32,269 nucleotides of DNA from JADKCL01 sp046050405 (GCA_046050405.1 JBJOPY010000230.1:1-32269); one strand, 5' to 3'. Numbered from the stretch's first letter, positions 1 through 9,735 are shown. Numbers and translations: made by a program. Notes: generated by a model from the sequence alone, not told the origin.

Positions 1-89
1 TTCAAACAAGAAGAGCAACACTTTTAAACTTGGTTTTAAGCAGTCGCAGTGATTTAAAAATTGCGTATTCCCACAGGAACCGAGAGGAC

Positions 90-1487
90 TTAGCCTAACG
101 AGGAGGGTACCTCCTTCACGAACGCCTCGCGGCTGATCGCATCCCAACCACCTGCAATGTCCACGATATCCTCGAAGCCGTTTGCCATCAAGACGGATGC
201 GCCGATCATGGAGCGGTACCCTCCTTTGCAATACAGGTAATAGCCTTGCGACTTGTCCAGGCTGGCCAATGACTTGGGAAGGTAATCCAGCGGGAAGTTC
301 CATGCATCCCCCAGGTGGCTCGCTTTATACTCGGCCATGCGCCGGAGGTCGAGGACTTGCTTCTTGTTCATGACCTTCGACGATGCAAAATCACTCACGG
401 TGACACGACGGACGCATTTCACGGGCAGGCCGGCAGACGCCCATGTCTGAAAGCCACCTCGGAGATAGCCCTGACAGTTGTCATACCCAACCCGGCCCAG
501 TCGGGTGACGACTTCCTTTTCACGCCCGGTGTCCGAGACGAAGACGATGGGCTGCTGCAATTGCTCGATGACTGTTCCCACCCATGGGGCGAAATCACCA
601 TCGATTCCGATGAAGATCGATCCCGGGATATGACCTTCGGCAAATGCATCCTTGTGCCTGGTATCCAAGACGAGTGCACCATCGGACATCCATTGCTCGA
701 ACTCCGCCAGGTGCAATTCCTGCATTCCCCTGCTGAGTACATTTTCGAAAGGTGCATATCCTGACTTGTTCAGCATCGCATTCTTGGGAAAATACTGGGG
801 TGGAGGCAGGATTCCCCCCAGGACTTCCTGGATGAACTCAGCCTTGGAAATGCCAGGCCGCAGCGCATAGTTCATCCGCTTCTGGTGGCCCAGGCTGTCC
901 ACCAGCTCCTTGCCGATGTTTTTCCCGCATGCACTTCCCGCACCATGGCCGGGATAGATGATCAGATCATCGCCCAGCGGCATGATCTTGTTTTGGATGC
1001 TGTCGTACAGATAGCCTGCAAGATCCTCCTTGGTCAATTCAGAACTCACTGCCAAGTCTGGACGCCCGACATCGCCGATGAACAGTGTATCGCCCGTGAA
1101 CAGGGCATGCGGGTTTCCAGACTCATCATAGAGCAGGTACACGACAGACTCCATGGTATGGCCGGGGGTATGGAGCACTTGGATGAGGCAGTCTCCAAGC
1201 CGCAGATACTCACCGTCTTTCGCCAGGTGGATGGGGAAATCAGGCCTTGCGGTGGGGCCATAGACGATTTCAGCTCCTGTAGCTGCTGCAAGATCAAGAT
1301 GGCCAGAGACAAAATCTGCATGAAAATGCGTCTCAAGCACGAATTTGATTTGGCTGCCGTCCCTCGCGGCACGCTCCAGATAGGGCTCGCACTCCCGCAT
1401 CGGATCAACGATGGCAGCTTCTCCCGCACTCTCAATGTAATAAGCCGCCTCCGCGAGGCAACCCGTGTATATTTGCTCGATTCTCAT
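90..1487 (-). CDS. MBL-fold hydrolase with two C-terminal rhodanese domains
   Basis: A 465-residue cytosolic protein of the BaeB/persulfide-dioxygenase-like class, probably acting on persulfide or glutathione-linked sulfur. Residues 1 to about 210 form the metallo-beta-lactamase fold. Visible metal-site elements are H54, H56, D58 and H63 (THFHADFVSGH), a TPGHT motif near residue 110, TGDTLFIGDVGRPDL near 130 and YPGHG near 180. The Phe after D58 replaces the usual His of HxHxDH; as I recall this is common in this subgroup. Rhodanese 1 (about 255-355) has VSDTGRE where the catalytic Cys loop should be, so it looks inactive. Rhodanese 2 (about 370-460) has CKGGYRS and looks active. The ATG at 1487 matches the family N-terminus. 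No partner gene is adjacent. The family is secure; the exact substrate is not. Confidence 0.93.
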   Translation of the reverse strand: MRIEQIYTGCLAEAAYYIESAGEAAIVDPMRECEPYLERAARDGSQIKFVLETHFHADFVSGHLDLAAATGAEIVYGPTARPDFPIHLAKDGEYLRLGDCLIQVLHTPGHTMESVVYLLYDESGNPHALFTGDTLFIGDVGRPDLAVSSELTKEDLAGYLYDSIQNKIMPLGDDLIIYPGHGAGSACGKNIGKELVDSLGHQKRMNYALRPGISKAEFIQEVLGGILPPPQYFPKNAMLNKSGYAPFENVLSRGMQELHLAEFEQWMSDGALVLDTRHKDAFAEGHIPGSIFIGIDGDFAPWVGTVIEQLQQPIVFVSDTGREKEVVTRLGRVGYDNCQGYLRGGFQTWASAGLPVKCVRRVTVSDFASSKVMNKKQVLDLRRMAEYKASHLGDAWNFPLDYLPKSLASLDKSQGYYLYCKGGYRSMIGASVLMANGFEDIVDIAGGWDAISREAFVKEVPSSLG

Positions 1488-2025
1488 CCTTTTATTGTTG
1501 AATGGGTGATCCTCAGCGAAATAACGGTTGGGAGGAAAAGTACGGAATGATCTTCGTCAGACTTTTCCATGATTCGGGGAAGGCAAGGCGAGCGCAAGAT
1601 CAATCAGCCGTGTTGCATCCTTGCTTGACCGGAGTCCGGAGGAATCTCAGGGAGTGGATGCCTGTGATGTCATGGACGATGCTCAAATGCCTGCGGGGTC
1701 ACTTGGCATGGATGTCCGATCGTATAGGGATTCAGAAATGATGCGGATCCTTCTAGACACCGATGGTCACCATGCCCTGAGGGCTTCTGGATTGCCGGTG
1801 TTGCCCGCCGCATGCGAGGGATGAAATGGTAGAACCGCAGGAGGCGTATAAGACTGCTGCAAAGCCAAGTGGCCCCAATACACATGGTCCATGGTTCATT
1901 GCGAGGACGGGGCAAAGAAGCCATCCTAACATGGTTCGCCAGATTCGTCGAATGCGGTGATCTTCGGCAACAGGGATTAGAGGCAGTACTCCCACCCGTG
2001 GCAAACACCACTTCAAGTCCTGCAA
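1488..2025. other. Intergenic stretch of 538 bp with no supported gene
   Basis: This lies between the start of the MBL-rhodanese gene and the stop of the patatin gene, both on the minus strand. Open frames here are arginine/serine-rich or run on antisense to the patatin gene, with no recognisable protein. A weak -7-like TACTTTTC lies about 40 bases upstream of the MBL start, without a TTG at the right distance. I see no hairpin with a T-tract and no tRNA-like cloverleaf. Confidence 0.5.
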
Positions 2026-3747
2026 TCAAAATCCGCCTGCCTGACGCCCCTTGATCTGGGGAAGCATGAATTTCGGATCTTCCAGGAAATGGTCCCAATC
2101 CGCCAGCATTTGTGCCCGCATGGCTTCCAGTTCCGGCTGCAACTTGCCTTGCAATTGCTCGATCCTGCTGAGATGCTTGATCAGGTTGTAACACAAGGTG
2201 AACTGGCCCGTGGCGATCACGCTGTCAATCACTCGACCATGCCGTGGGTCAAACCAGAGCGTCGTCGCCACTTTGCGGGCGGTTTCTGCGGTTCTTTCCA
2301 TCCTCTGGCTCGGTTCCATCAGTTTCATGTTCTCGGTCCACCATCCTTTTCCCTCCAGCAGGGAACTCTTCCGGCGCCGGTGGTGGTGTGCCATGCTCAG
2401 TTCATAGATGAAATTAGGGATGATGCGGTTTCTGTTGCGCTCGTCATTGTAGGCGATTTCCAGGTGCAGGCGACGAATCTGCTTGAAAAACACGTCTTGG
2501 GCCAGCATGGAAAACGATTTGACCCGCGACTTGGCGACCATGACGAAGGCCGAGAGGGGGAGCTCGATGATCTCCTTGAGGTACCGCCGCAGCATCTTTG
2601 TCGGGACGCTCGTCCTGTTCTGGATCCATAGCCGCAGGCCATGATAGATGCCTATGCCGATCAGTACGGATGAAAAATAGGCTGGCGAGATCAGGAGGTA
2701 GTAATACCAAGGCTGGTCTTGCAGGGCGAATGTCACCAGGGTGGCAAGTGTCAAGGGAAGGATGAGTCCCAGCGCGAGCAGGAGCCATTTGAGCCTCATC
2801 CTGAGCCACGGGCTCCATTTGCGGTTCGGACTATGGTAAGGAGTCACAAAGTAGCTTGCCACATCGCAGTGGATCATCAAGTCAAAGGGCATGGGGGGCT
2901 TCTCTTCATCGGGGATGCTCTTTTCGAAGGCGGCCTCTTCGGCTGCCTTCCTTCGATGATGGTCTTCGACCCTCAGTCCATGGAGTCCCTGATTGTCCAC
3001 GATGCCGCCGTCCATCAGCCCGAATCCTCTCTGCTTCACTGCCCGGCGATGCAAGTGATTGATGTGATCCAAATCCAGGGATTGCTGCAATGCCCCGGGG
3101 CCGAATTGCGGGTTGGCAAAATCCTCCGGGAAGACCATTGGCTCGAAACCGCTCGGATAACAGCAGGATGCCGCCACGGCATCTGCGATTCGCAATGATT
3201 TGCACACGTCCACCGCATCGCCCTTGAACTTCAGGTAATGGTTGCCGATCTGTGAAATCCCCGCATCCGTGCCATCGATCTTGAAGCGAAATGAGATGCC
3301 GTTGTTCAGCTCTGTGGCATTGATGCAGATGGCATGTACATGCGGGCGATGCAGCTTGTCCCAGTACCTGGAAAACGTCTGCCCGTCAAAGAGATGGTGG
3401 TCAAACGCAATGGCAAGCGCATTGATCAGATTCCGCGTCTTGTGGGGATAGTTTTTCCAGGCGGCCTCTTTCGTGAGCGTCTCCAAGGCCTTCTCCAAGA
3501 TGTCATAGCCTTTGAGCTTGTGGTAGAGTTCCGCAAGAATCGTGGGGATGGGCTTGCCTTGGTGCAGGCCCAGGGTGTAGTAGGCGTCCGCAATGGAACC
3601 TCCGGAGGTGCCCGAAATATAGCTCACATGCTCCAGCAGGGACTTTCCTTCCCATTGGATCCGATGGAGGTAGCTCATGCTTCCGAGTGCAAAGGATGCC
3701 GCACGGAATCCCCCGCCAGAAAATGCCAAACCGATGTTCCGCATCAT
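2026..3747 (-). CDS. Patatin-like phospholipase with internal membrane segments
   Basis: A 573-residue protein of the patatin family of serine lipid acyl hydrolases. The oxyanion-hole motif SGGGFRAASF is at residues 10-19, the nucleophile elbow GTSGGS places the catalytic serine at residue 48, and the dyad aspartate is in LMDGGIVDN near residue 250. There is no signal peptide. Unusually, two hydrophobic stretches follow the catalytic core at about residues 325-385, so the C-terminal 190 residues, rich in basic and aromatic residues, are probably tethered at the inner membrane. Translation could begin at either of two consecutive ATGs (3747 or 3744). The upstream lipoprotein gene ends 54 bases away on the same strand, so co-transcription is possible. 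The catalytic family is clear; the lipid substrate is unknown. Confidence 0.9.
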   Translation of the reverse strand: MMRNIGLAFSGGGFRAASFALGSMSYLHRIQWEGKSLLEHVSYISGTSGGSIADAYYTLGLHQGKPIPTILAELYHKLKGYDILEKALETLTKEAAWKNYPHKTRNLINALAIAFDHHLFDGQTFSRYWDKLHRPHVHAICINATELNNGISFRFKIDGTDAGISQIGNHYLKFKGDAVDVCKSLRIADAVAASCCYPSGFEPMVFPEDFANPQFGPGALQQSLDLDHINHLHRRAVKQRGFGLMDGGIVDNQGLHGLRVEDHHRRKAAEEAAFEKSIPDEEKPPMPFDLMIHCDVASYFVTPYHSPNRKWSPWLRMRLKWLLLALGLILPLTLATLVTFALQDQPWYYYLLISPAYFSSVLIGIGIYHGLRLWIQNRTSVPTKMLRRYLKEIIELPLSAFVMVAKSRVKSFSMLAQDVFFKQIRRLHLEIAYNDERNRNRIIPNFIYELSMAHHHRRRKSSLLEGKGWWTENMKLMEPSQRMERTAETARKVATTLWFDPRHGRVIDSVIATGQFTLCYNLIKHLSRIEQLQGKLQPELEAMRAQMLADWDHFLEDPKFMLPQIKGRQAGGF

Positions 3748-3801
3748 GTATTTGCAATGGATGTAATCCCAGCGCAGAAAGCCGTGAGGACGTTTCCCCG
3801 A

Positions 3802-4500
3802 TCAATGACGAGGCGGCGCCGCAGGTGGCAGCGGCCCGTCATAAGTGATGCAGGGACTCAGCGAAATGACGTTGCATTTCTGGTTCAGGGTCAGTCGCAA
3901 TCCGCTGATGTCCTGTCCGGCCACCGTAAAGGATAGCTCGCAGACCCTCAGCCATTTCTGGTCGCATTCCTCGTTCACGACCTGGTAATTCCGACGGAGA
4001 GCATTCGGATCGCGGGCTTTTTCTTTCTCCTCGAGAACCATGCAATAGGTTCCAGGGGTGAGCTCCACCCTGAAATCGCCATTGCCGTCGGTTCTTATCC
4101 GTTCCACAATGGGCTTGTCCACGTCATTTTCGTCTCCACCCCGGACGATGAATACTTGATTTGCATAGGGTTTCGGCCGCCGAGCCTCTTCTTCGACCTC
4201 TGGAGTGGGAGGTGCCCCACCACAGTAGCCGCGCTGCAATAAGACGTTGCCGCTGACGACAAAGGTTTTTCCCTGTTGCGTTTTAGCATTGGCTTGCGGG
4301 CCAGTTGTCTGGTTCGCGGAGTGAGGATGATCCATGGTGTTCTTATCGTCTGTTTCTAGTACATTGATGTTGCTGTCCACGCCCCCACCGGAGGGATCCG
4401 CATGCACGGCCGTCGTCACGGCAGCGTCGGTGGTGGCCGTCCTGGGTTTACAAGCCGCCGAGGCGGCAGCCAACAGGAGACAAAGGGCTACTTTCTTCAT
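3802..4500 (-). CDS. Lipoprotein with carboxypeptidase-regulatory-like domain
   Basis: A 232-residue predicted lipoprotein. I place the start at 4500 and not at an upstream in-frame ATG (4557), because translation from 4500 gives a classic type II signal: MKK, a hydrophobic run, then AASAAC with the lipidated cysteine at about residue 17. After a Thr/Asp/Asn-rich linker (to about 90), the segment from about 95 to 185 resembles a small beta-sandwich of the carboxypeptidase regulatory / SpaA-like type: a TDGNGDFRVELTPGTY motif follows a conserved-looking VFIVRGG strand. It has several Cys residues that could form disulfides in the envelope. The gene lies just upstream of the patatin-like gene on the same strand. 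The fold is inferred from the motif; the specific function is unknown. Confidence 0.8.
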   Translation of the reverse strand: MKKVALCLLLAAASAACKPRTATTDAAVTTAVHADPSGGGVDSNINVLETDDKNTMDHPHSANQTTGPQANAKTQQGKTFVVSGNVLLQRGYCGGAPPTPEVEEEARRPKPYANQVFIVRGGDENDVDKPIVERIRTDGNGDFRVELTPGTYCMVLEEKEKARDPNALRRNYQVVNEECDQKWLRVCELSFTVAGQDISGLRLTLNQKCNVISLSPCITYDGPLPPAAPPRH

Positions 4501-4910
4501 GTTGTCGATCAGATAGATGGGCAATTTAGTTCCAATTCCGTAAAATTCCATCATCATTATTCAAGATGCCTGAACGGTTCTCCTTGACCCGTAAATCGGC
4601 TGAGCTTGAACTGCATCTCGTGCGGGGTGCCTTTCCTGAAGCCCGGAGGGCTACCCCCCCTTGGGTTCCCCGGCAGCACCAGTGCTTCGTCAAGCATGCC
4701 TGTCCGCATCCTCGTCAGGCGTTTACATCTGATGCGCCGCCTCGGTCGCATGGAGGTCAGCCGTTGCAGGGTTTCCTCTTACTGACCTGGTTCCACCTGT
4801 CATCATCTTCAAGGCGGAAACAGCCCATCAAGCGCGCAGGGAGGGATGCATCTCAACCAAGACCGACCGGAGGCTTCCAGATATGACTTCTCAGCGGCTA
4901 TGGGTTTCAA
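4501..4910. other. Intergenic region between kup and the lipoprotein gene
   Basis: About 410 bp between the stop of the potassium transporter and the start of the lipoprotein gene. Short open frames exist on both strands but none has a recognisable product. The 60 bases next to the lipoprotein start are AT-rich and are the likely site of its promoter; I find no exact TAnnTTTG there. No clear rho-independent terminator follows the transporter. Confidence 0.45.
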
Positions 4911-6920
4911 TCATGGCTGAACAGTCTCGTGACCTAGATCCTGAACGGCATTTCCCAAGGATTGTTTGCGCCGAACTCTTTTCAGCTGGATGTTCTCCAT
5001 CGGCTTCACGATCAGCGGAAACTTCTCAATGAATACACTGCTGGTCTCCAATCCATAGGCACGTTCGGGCGACAGGCTCAGTTTCTTCAAGAGGAAATAG
5101 CCTTGCAAGATCATTCGCGGGACCAAAGACAAATCATTGTCTCCGCTGAGGTACTTCTCGATCAAAACGAACCTGAAGTCGCCCGTGAGTTTGTTCTCAA
5201 TGAGGGAGGGGTACTTGCTTCTGATGTCCACCTCGCCTGCCTCCACCATGTCTTCCACCACCTTGCGGAAAAAGAGGTTGATCCTCGGTTCCACCCGGAA
5301 CCCGAGATAGAAGTCCACCCGGACGATGTCGTTAGGGGCAATGATGTTCACCTCGTAATCGGTGCGATAGGGCTCGTCGGTCACGTGAACGTGGAGGAAC
5401 CAGTAAATGTCGGCTCGCTTGGGGAGGCGCTTGACGATGCTGTACAGAACCTTGGACTCGATCCGGTCAGGCTGGGGCACGTTGGTCAGGAAAACCAGGT
5501 TGGTGGCGTATCGTGGGATGGTTTCATCATTGCTCAGGCGGATAAGCACGTCCTTGTACTCGTCGATCTTCTCAGACTCGGTGAATTGGCTCGCGACCTT
5601 TCGTCCATAGTACCATACGATCATCACCCCGAAGAGAACGGCGGCGACCAGGATCGTAACATAGCCGCCGTGCGGGAATTTCTCCAGGTTTGCGACCAAA
5701 AACGAACCCTCCAATGCAAAGAAGAAGGTGACAATGATGGCGACCAGGACAGGCGGGTAGTGCTTGCGACGCATATAGAATGCGAGCAATGTCGTGGTCA
5801 TGAGCATCGTGAGCACGATGGCCAGTCCGTAAGCAGCTTCCATGGCTGAGCTTTCCCTGAAATACAGGACGACGGAGATACAGCCCGCCAGCAGCAACCA
5901 GTTCACGGAAGGCACGAAGAGCTGCCCCTTCATCTCGCTGGGATAGCGGATCTTGACCTTGGGCCAGAAGTTGAGTCGGATGGCCTCATTGATCAGGGTG
6001 AATGAACCAGAGATCAAGGCCTGGCTGGCGACAATGGCCGCCAAGGTCGCGATGATCACGCCCGGAACGAGGAACCACTCGGGCATGATCGCAAAAAATG
6101 GATTGGGAGCATCGATCTCTGCAAGTGTCTGCCCCTGGTGGCTGAGCAGCCAAGCACCCTGCCCGAAGTAGTTCAGGAGCAGGCTCACCTTCACGAAACC
6201 CCAGGAGATGCGCACATTATGCTTGCCACAGTGTCCGAGATCGCTGTAAAGCGCTTCAGCCCCTGTGGAACACAGGAACACCGCACCGAGCAGGAAGAAC
6301 CCCCCTTCATGGTTGACCAGCATGTCCATCGCGAAGGTGGGGCTCAGCGCCCTGAGCACGGTAAAGTCACTGCTCATGGCCACCACCCCCCAGAATGCCA
6401 GCATGAGAAACCAGATCAGCATCACCGGCCCGAAAAACTTCCCGACGATCTTGGTGCCAAACTGCTGGACCATGAACAACATCGTCAAGATCCCGATGAT
6501 GATCGGAATCGTGGGTATGTCGTCCCTCAAGATGCTGAGCCCCTCGATGGCGGAAGCGACAGATATCGGCGGTGTGATGATGCCGTCGGCGAGCAGGGTG
6601 CATCCTCCCAGAATCGCAGGAATCAGCAGCCATTTGACTTTCATCTTTCTCACCAAGGCATAGAGTGAGAAGATTCCGCCCTCGCCCTTGTTGTCTGCAT
6701 TCAGGGTGATAAAGACGTATTTGATGGTTGTCAGCAGCGTGATCGTCCAGAAGACGCAACTCAATCCGCCCAGTACCACTGTGGGGTCGATTTTGCCCGT
6801 CCCCACGACTGCCTTGAGCACATAAAGCGGTGAAGTGCCGATGTCACCATAAATGATTCCAAGCGTCACGAGCAGCGTCCCCGCTGTGACTTTATGGCTA
6901 TGGGATGATTGATCGCTCAT
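4911..6920 (-). CDS. kup: Kup-family potassium uptake transporter
   Basis: An inner-membrane K+/H+ symporter of the KUP/HAK/KT family, 669 residues from the chosen start. The hallmark GDIGTSPLY is at residues 25-33, followed by the NKGEGGIFSLYALV loop, then about twelve hydrophobic segments to about residue 450, and a hydrophilic cytoplasmic C-terminal domain of roughly 200 residues, as in other family members. The frame stays open to 7031, but that N-terminal extension is basic and glycine-rich and unlike the family. ATG 6920 gives a normal N-terminus (MSDQSSHSHK); ATG 6935 is a close alternative. A perfect TAnnTTTG element at 7029-7036 would start transcription near 7022, inside the extension, which also argues against the longest form. 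No other transport gene is adjacent. Confidence 0.95.
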   Translation of the reverse strand: MSDQSSHSHKVTAGTLLVTLGIIYGDIGTSPLYVLKAVVGTGKIDPTVVLGGLSCVFWTITLLTTIKYVFITLNADNKGEGGIFSLYALVRKMKVKWLLIPAILGGCTLLADGIITPPISVASAIEGLSILRDDIPTIPIIIGILTMLFMVQQFGTKIVGKFFGPVMLIWFLMLAFWGVVAMSSDFTVLRALSPTFAMDMLVNHEGGFFLLGAVFLCSTGAEALYSDLGHCGKHNVRISWGFVKVSLLLNYFGQGAWLLSHQGQTLAEIDAPNPFFAIMPEWFLVPGVIIATLAAIVASQALISGSFTLINEAIRLNFWPKVKIRYPSEMKGQLFVPSVNWLLLAGCISVVLYFRESSAMEAAYGLAIVLTMLMTTTLLAFYMRRKHYPPVLVAIIVTFFFALEGSFLVANLEKFPHGGYVTILVAAVLFGVMIVWYYGRKVASQFTESEKIDEYKDVLIRLSNDETIPRYATNLVFLTNVPQPDRIESKVLYSIVKRLPKRADIYWFLHVHVTDEPYRTDYEVNIIAPNDIVRVDFYLGFRVEPRINLFFRKVVEDMVEAGEVDIRSKYPSLIENKLTGDFRFVLIEKYLSGDNDLSLVPRMILQGYFLLKKLSLSPERAYGLETSSVFIEKFPLIVKPMENIQLKRVRRKQSLGNAVQDLGHETVQP

Positions 6921-7028
6921 TTCTATTTCCAGCATTTCGAGTCCACCGCCGCCCCCTTCCATCCGGCAGGCGGGATTTGTTTTCCTTCGCAAAGACGTGC
7001 CATCTGACGATCTTCTTGCATGAAGGCC

Positions 7029-7036
7029 CAAAGCTA
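7029..7036 (-). promoter_or_regulatory. -7 promoter element for kup
   Basis: TAGCTTTG on the minus strand is an exact match to the Bacteroidota -7 consensus TAnnTTTG. It lies about 110 bases upstream of the chosen kup start. No TTG is seen about 19-20 bases further upstream, so the -33 half is weak or absent. Confidence 0.45.
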
Positions 7037-7323
7037 AGGGATATTCTCCTTCGTTCTGGGAAGAGATTCACGCGATGACCAAGGTTTCCCGCTCCATTTC
7101 TCCGCTGGCCTTGGGACAGAGCACTCCGTCCTGGGCTCGCTGCAGAAGGCAAGGCCCAGGCGCAAGGTATTCCCATCATGTATGTACTGACCTGGGCAAG
7201 GAAGGATGCCAAGTCAATATAATAGTGCATTTGGAACTATCAAGTATCAGGCTGGAGGGGCTCCATGAAGGGCGCCTCAAGACCAGGAACATGCCTCCGG
7301 CGGGGAGGAAGTCCCCTGGATCG

Positions 7324-8058
7324 TCAGGAACGTACCACGGCGGAGTCCTGTATGATCTTCTCTCCGCACATCCGCAGGAGCACCTGTGCGGTCGCCAATA
7401 CGTCCTGCTCACAATACCTCGCAATCCGGGCATAGTCCCTTGCTTCCCAGAACACCTGCCCCACCAGACTGCCGTCCATGTCATCCTTCGGGCTGGGGAT
7501 GCCGAAGACTGCACAGAGCAGCTCCAGGCTGGTGAAGCTCTTGAAATCGCCAAACTTCCAGATCTGCATGGTATCCAGGAGCCTGATTTCCCAGGGTTTC
7601 TTGGATTGCAGATCCGCAAACACACCGGGGAGCGGGAGGCCATTGATCAGGTAGCGCCGTCCCAAATAAGGGAAATCAAATTCCTTTCCGTTGTGCGCGC
7701 AGAGGTTCCGATCCGCCCTCCCCGAGATGAACGGGTTGAGCATCGCTGCGAATTCTGAGAGGATGGCCGACTCATCTGCCCCGAAAAACGATTTCAGCTT
7801 GATGGAGGGGCCAGCCTCGTGAAATCTGACGACGCCACAAGAGATGCACACGACCTTCCCAAATTCAGCGAAGATGGCGGAGCGCTTCTTGAACAATTCG
7901 GCAGGTGTGCCCGGTTCTTCGGTGCGTTCCTGGATCAGTCCGGCTTTCCTTTCCCAGAGCGGTTGCATTTGCGCTGGAAGCGAGGCCATGTCCGGGGCTA
8001 TCGATGCTGTCTCGATGTCGAGGAACATGATTTGTTCGAGTTGGCTGGGAGAGAACAT
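7324..8058 (-). CDS. Predicted 3'-5' exonuclease, PolB-exonuclease-like
   Basis: A 244-residue protein of the DEDDy group related to the exonuclease domain of family B DNA polymerases (the DNA_pol_B_exo2 type). The metal-binding motifs are visible: FLDIETAS near residue 12 (Exo I, DxE), NGKEFDFPYLGRRYL near residue 128 (Exo II), and YCEQDVLATAQ near residue 220 (Exo III, YxxxD). There is no polymerase domain, so it is a free-standing nuclease, expected to trim DNA or RNA 3' ends in the cytosol. The start at 8058 lies 8 bases after the stop of the S41 protease gene, so the two are almost certainly co-transcribed; an internal ATG at 8028 would remove the residues before the FLDIE strand. Functional relation to the protease is unclear. 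Confidence 0.88.
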   Translation of the reverse strand: MFSPSQLEQIMFLDIETASIAPDMASLPAQMQPLWERKAGLIQERTEEPGTPAELFKKRSAIFAEFGKVVCISCGVVRFHEAGPSIKLKSFFGADESAILSEFAAMLNPFISGRADRNLCAHNGKEFDFPYLGRRYLINGLPLPGVFADLQSKKPWEIRLLDTMQIWKFGDFKSFTSLELLCAVFGIPSPKDDMDGSLVGQVFWEARDYARIARYCEQDVLATAQVLLRMCGEKIIQDSAVVRS

Positions 8059-8066
8059 CAGCGGAT

Positions 8067-9722
8067 TTAGTTTTTCAATCTGAATTGACCCGTTTCGGAA
8101 AGCTCCTGTGCCTGCGGCATCAGCTCCAGGGCCTTCCTGAGCACATTGTCACTTTGGTGGAAGGTGGGGTAGAAGGCGTCATCATCGAAGAATCTGCGCC
8201 CGATGAAGGCTTTGAGGTAGATGGCGATGTCCTTGCGGGAGGTTGCTAGTCCTCTTGCATTGCGTTTGACCCCTTTGGTTTCGGCATACGTCGCAAATTG
8301 ATTCAGGATGGCATCATCCACCTGAAAGCCTTTGTTGAAGGCCTCGGCATTGCCAAACCGAGACTTCATTTCCGAATGGCTGTCACCATACTGGAATGCA
8401 AACTGCCGGAACATGTTCTGCGCGATGAGTTCACTCAGGTAGTCGCTGTCCTGGCTGGTGTCCCTGGCGACGAAGACATCGGGCAGGATCCCTCCCCCCC
8501 CATAGACGGTGCGTCCTGCATTGGTCTTGAACTTCAGGGAATCCGGCAGGTCGATCTTGGAAGCATCATAAATCTCGCCGCTTTCAAATCGTTCGACGAT
8601 CTCCATGTCATATTCCCTGGCGGACATGTTGAATGGTTTCTGGATGCAGCGGCCGCTCGGCGTGTAGTATTCTGAGATCACCAGTCGCATCGCGGAGCCA
8701 TCATTGAAATCCAGCTGCGTCTGTACCAGTCCCTTCCCGAAGGACCGGACCCCCACGATCAAGCCTCTGTCCCAATCCTGTACGGCACCCGCCACGATTT
8801 CACTGGCGGAGGCGGACCCAAAGTCCAGCAGCACCACCAGTGCCCCTTTCTCAAAAAGATCTAGATCCGATGTAGCCTTGTAACTTGATTTGCTTTCTGA
8901 CATCCGCCCTTCGGTATAGACGACCGTCCGTCCGTCTGGAAGAAATTCGTCGGCGATTTTTTCCGCCATGTTCATGTAGCCGCCTGGATTCCCACGCAGA
9001 TCCAGCACGAGGTGTTTCATCCCCTTGTCCAGCAATTTCAGGGCATGCCTGCGAAACTCGCCGTGGGTGGTGCCGGCAAAGCGACTGATCTTGATGTATC
9101 CAGTTGTCCCGTCCACCATATAGGAATAGTCGACGCTGTAGAGCGGAATCTTGTCTCGGGTGATGTCATAGTCGATCAGCTGCTTGATCCCGGGACGATG
9201 GACAGCCACCTGGACCAATGTTCCTTTTTTACCCCGGAGATTCTTCATGACGTCATTGTTGGTGATCCCTACACCAGCCATGTTTTTCCCATTGATCTTC
9301 ACGATGCGGTCGCCTGCCTGTATGCCGGCCTGCTCGCTCGGGCCGCCGGAAATCACTGCCACGACATATATCGTATCGTCCAAGAGGTTGAATTCGATGC
9401 CTACTCCCTCGAAACTGCCCTCCATCTGCTCCTCCATCTTCTCCATTTCATCGGAGGCGATGTAATACGAGTGCGGATCCAGCTCGGACAGCATGCCTTG
9501 GATGGCACCGTCCACCATTTTCTTCGCATCGGGGACCTTGACATAGTTTCGCTCCACGAAGCGCATGGCCTCCTGGAACTTCTGAAAGCTGGAGTTGAGC
9601 TCGTGGCGGCGTTCCCCATGCTCTCCATCCCGCAGCCGGAAGCCTGCGAGCATTCCGATCATCACCAAGATCGCTGCAAAAAGCCCATACTTGAGGTTCC
9701 GATTCATGCCGTTTCCGTTCAT
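8067..9722 (-). CDS. S41 family C-terminal processing protease (CtpA-like)
   Basis: A 551-residue membrane-anchored serine peptidase of the tail-specific/CtpA family, expected in the periplasm. Residues about 9-28 form an uncleaved N-terminal signal anchor. A PDZ domain follows at about 100-185 (the GGPSEQAGIQAGDRIVKING core). The protease core contains DLRGNPGG near 245, the catalytic serine at residue 307 (GSASASEIVAG) and the general-base lysine near 330 (SFGKGLVQ). The C-terminal 150 residues are typical of longer Bacteroidota members. ATG 9722 and ATG 9707 are both possible. A perfect -7 element at 9736-9743 would give a leader of only about 8 or 23 bases respectively, favouring the internal ATG slightly. 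It heads a two-gene operon with the exonuclease. Confidence 0.93.
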   Translation of the reverse strand: MNGNGMNRNLKYGLFAAILVMIGMLAGFRLRDGEHGERRHELNSSFQKFQEAMRFVERNYVKVPDAKKMVDGAIQGMLSELDPHSYYIASDEMEKMEEQMEGSFEGVGIEFNLLDDTIYVVAVISGGPSEQAGIQAGDRIVKINGKNMAGVGITNNDVMKNLRGKKGTLVQVAVHRPGIKQLIDYDITRDKIPLYSVDYSYMVDGTTGYIKISRFAGTTHGEFRRHALKLLDKGMKHLVLDLRGNPGGYMNMAEKIADEFLPDGRTVVYTEGRMSESKSSYKATSDLDLFEKGALVVLLDFGSASASEIVAGAVQDWDRGLIVGVRSFGKGLVQTQLDFNDGSAMRLVISEYYTPSGRCIQKPFNMSAREYDMEIVERFESGEIYDASKIDLPDSLKFKTNAGRTVYGGGGILPDVFVARDTSQDSDYLSELIAQNMFRQFAFQYGDSHSEMKSRFGNAEAFNKGFQVDDAILNQFATYAETKGVKRNARGLATSRKDIAIYLKAFIGRRFFDDDAFYPTFHQSDNVLRKALELMPQAQELSETGQFRLKN

Positions 9723-9735
9723 TCAATTTCTGTTG

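Noticed and set aside
4962..5849. 295-residue plus-strand open frame
   Set aside because: Entirely antisense to the Kup gene; it reflects codon bias on the opposite strand.
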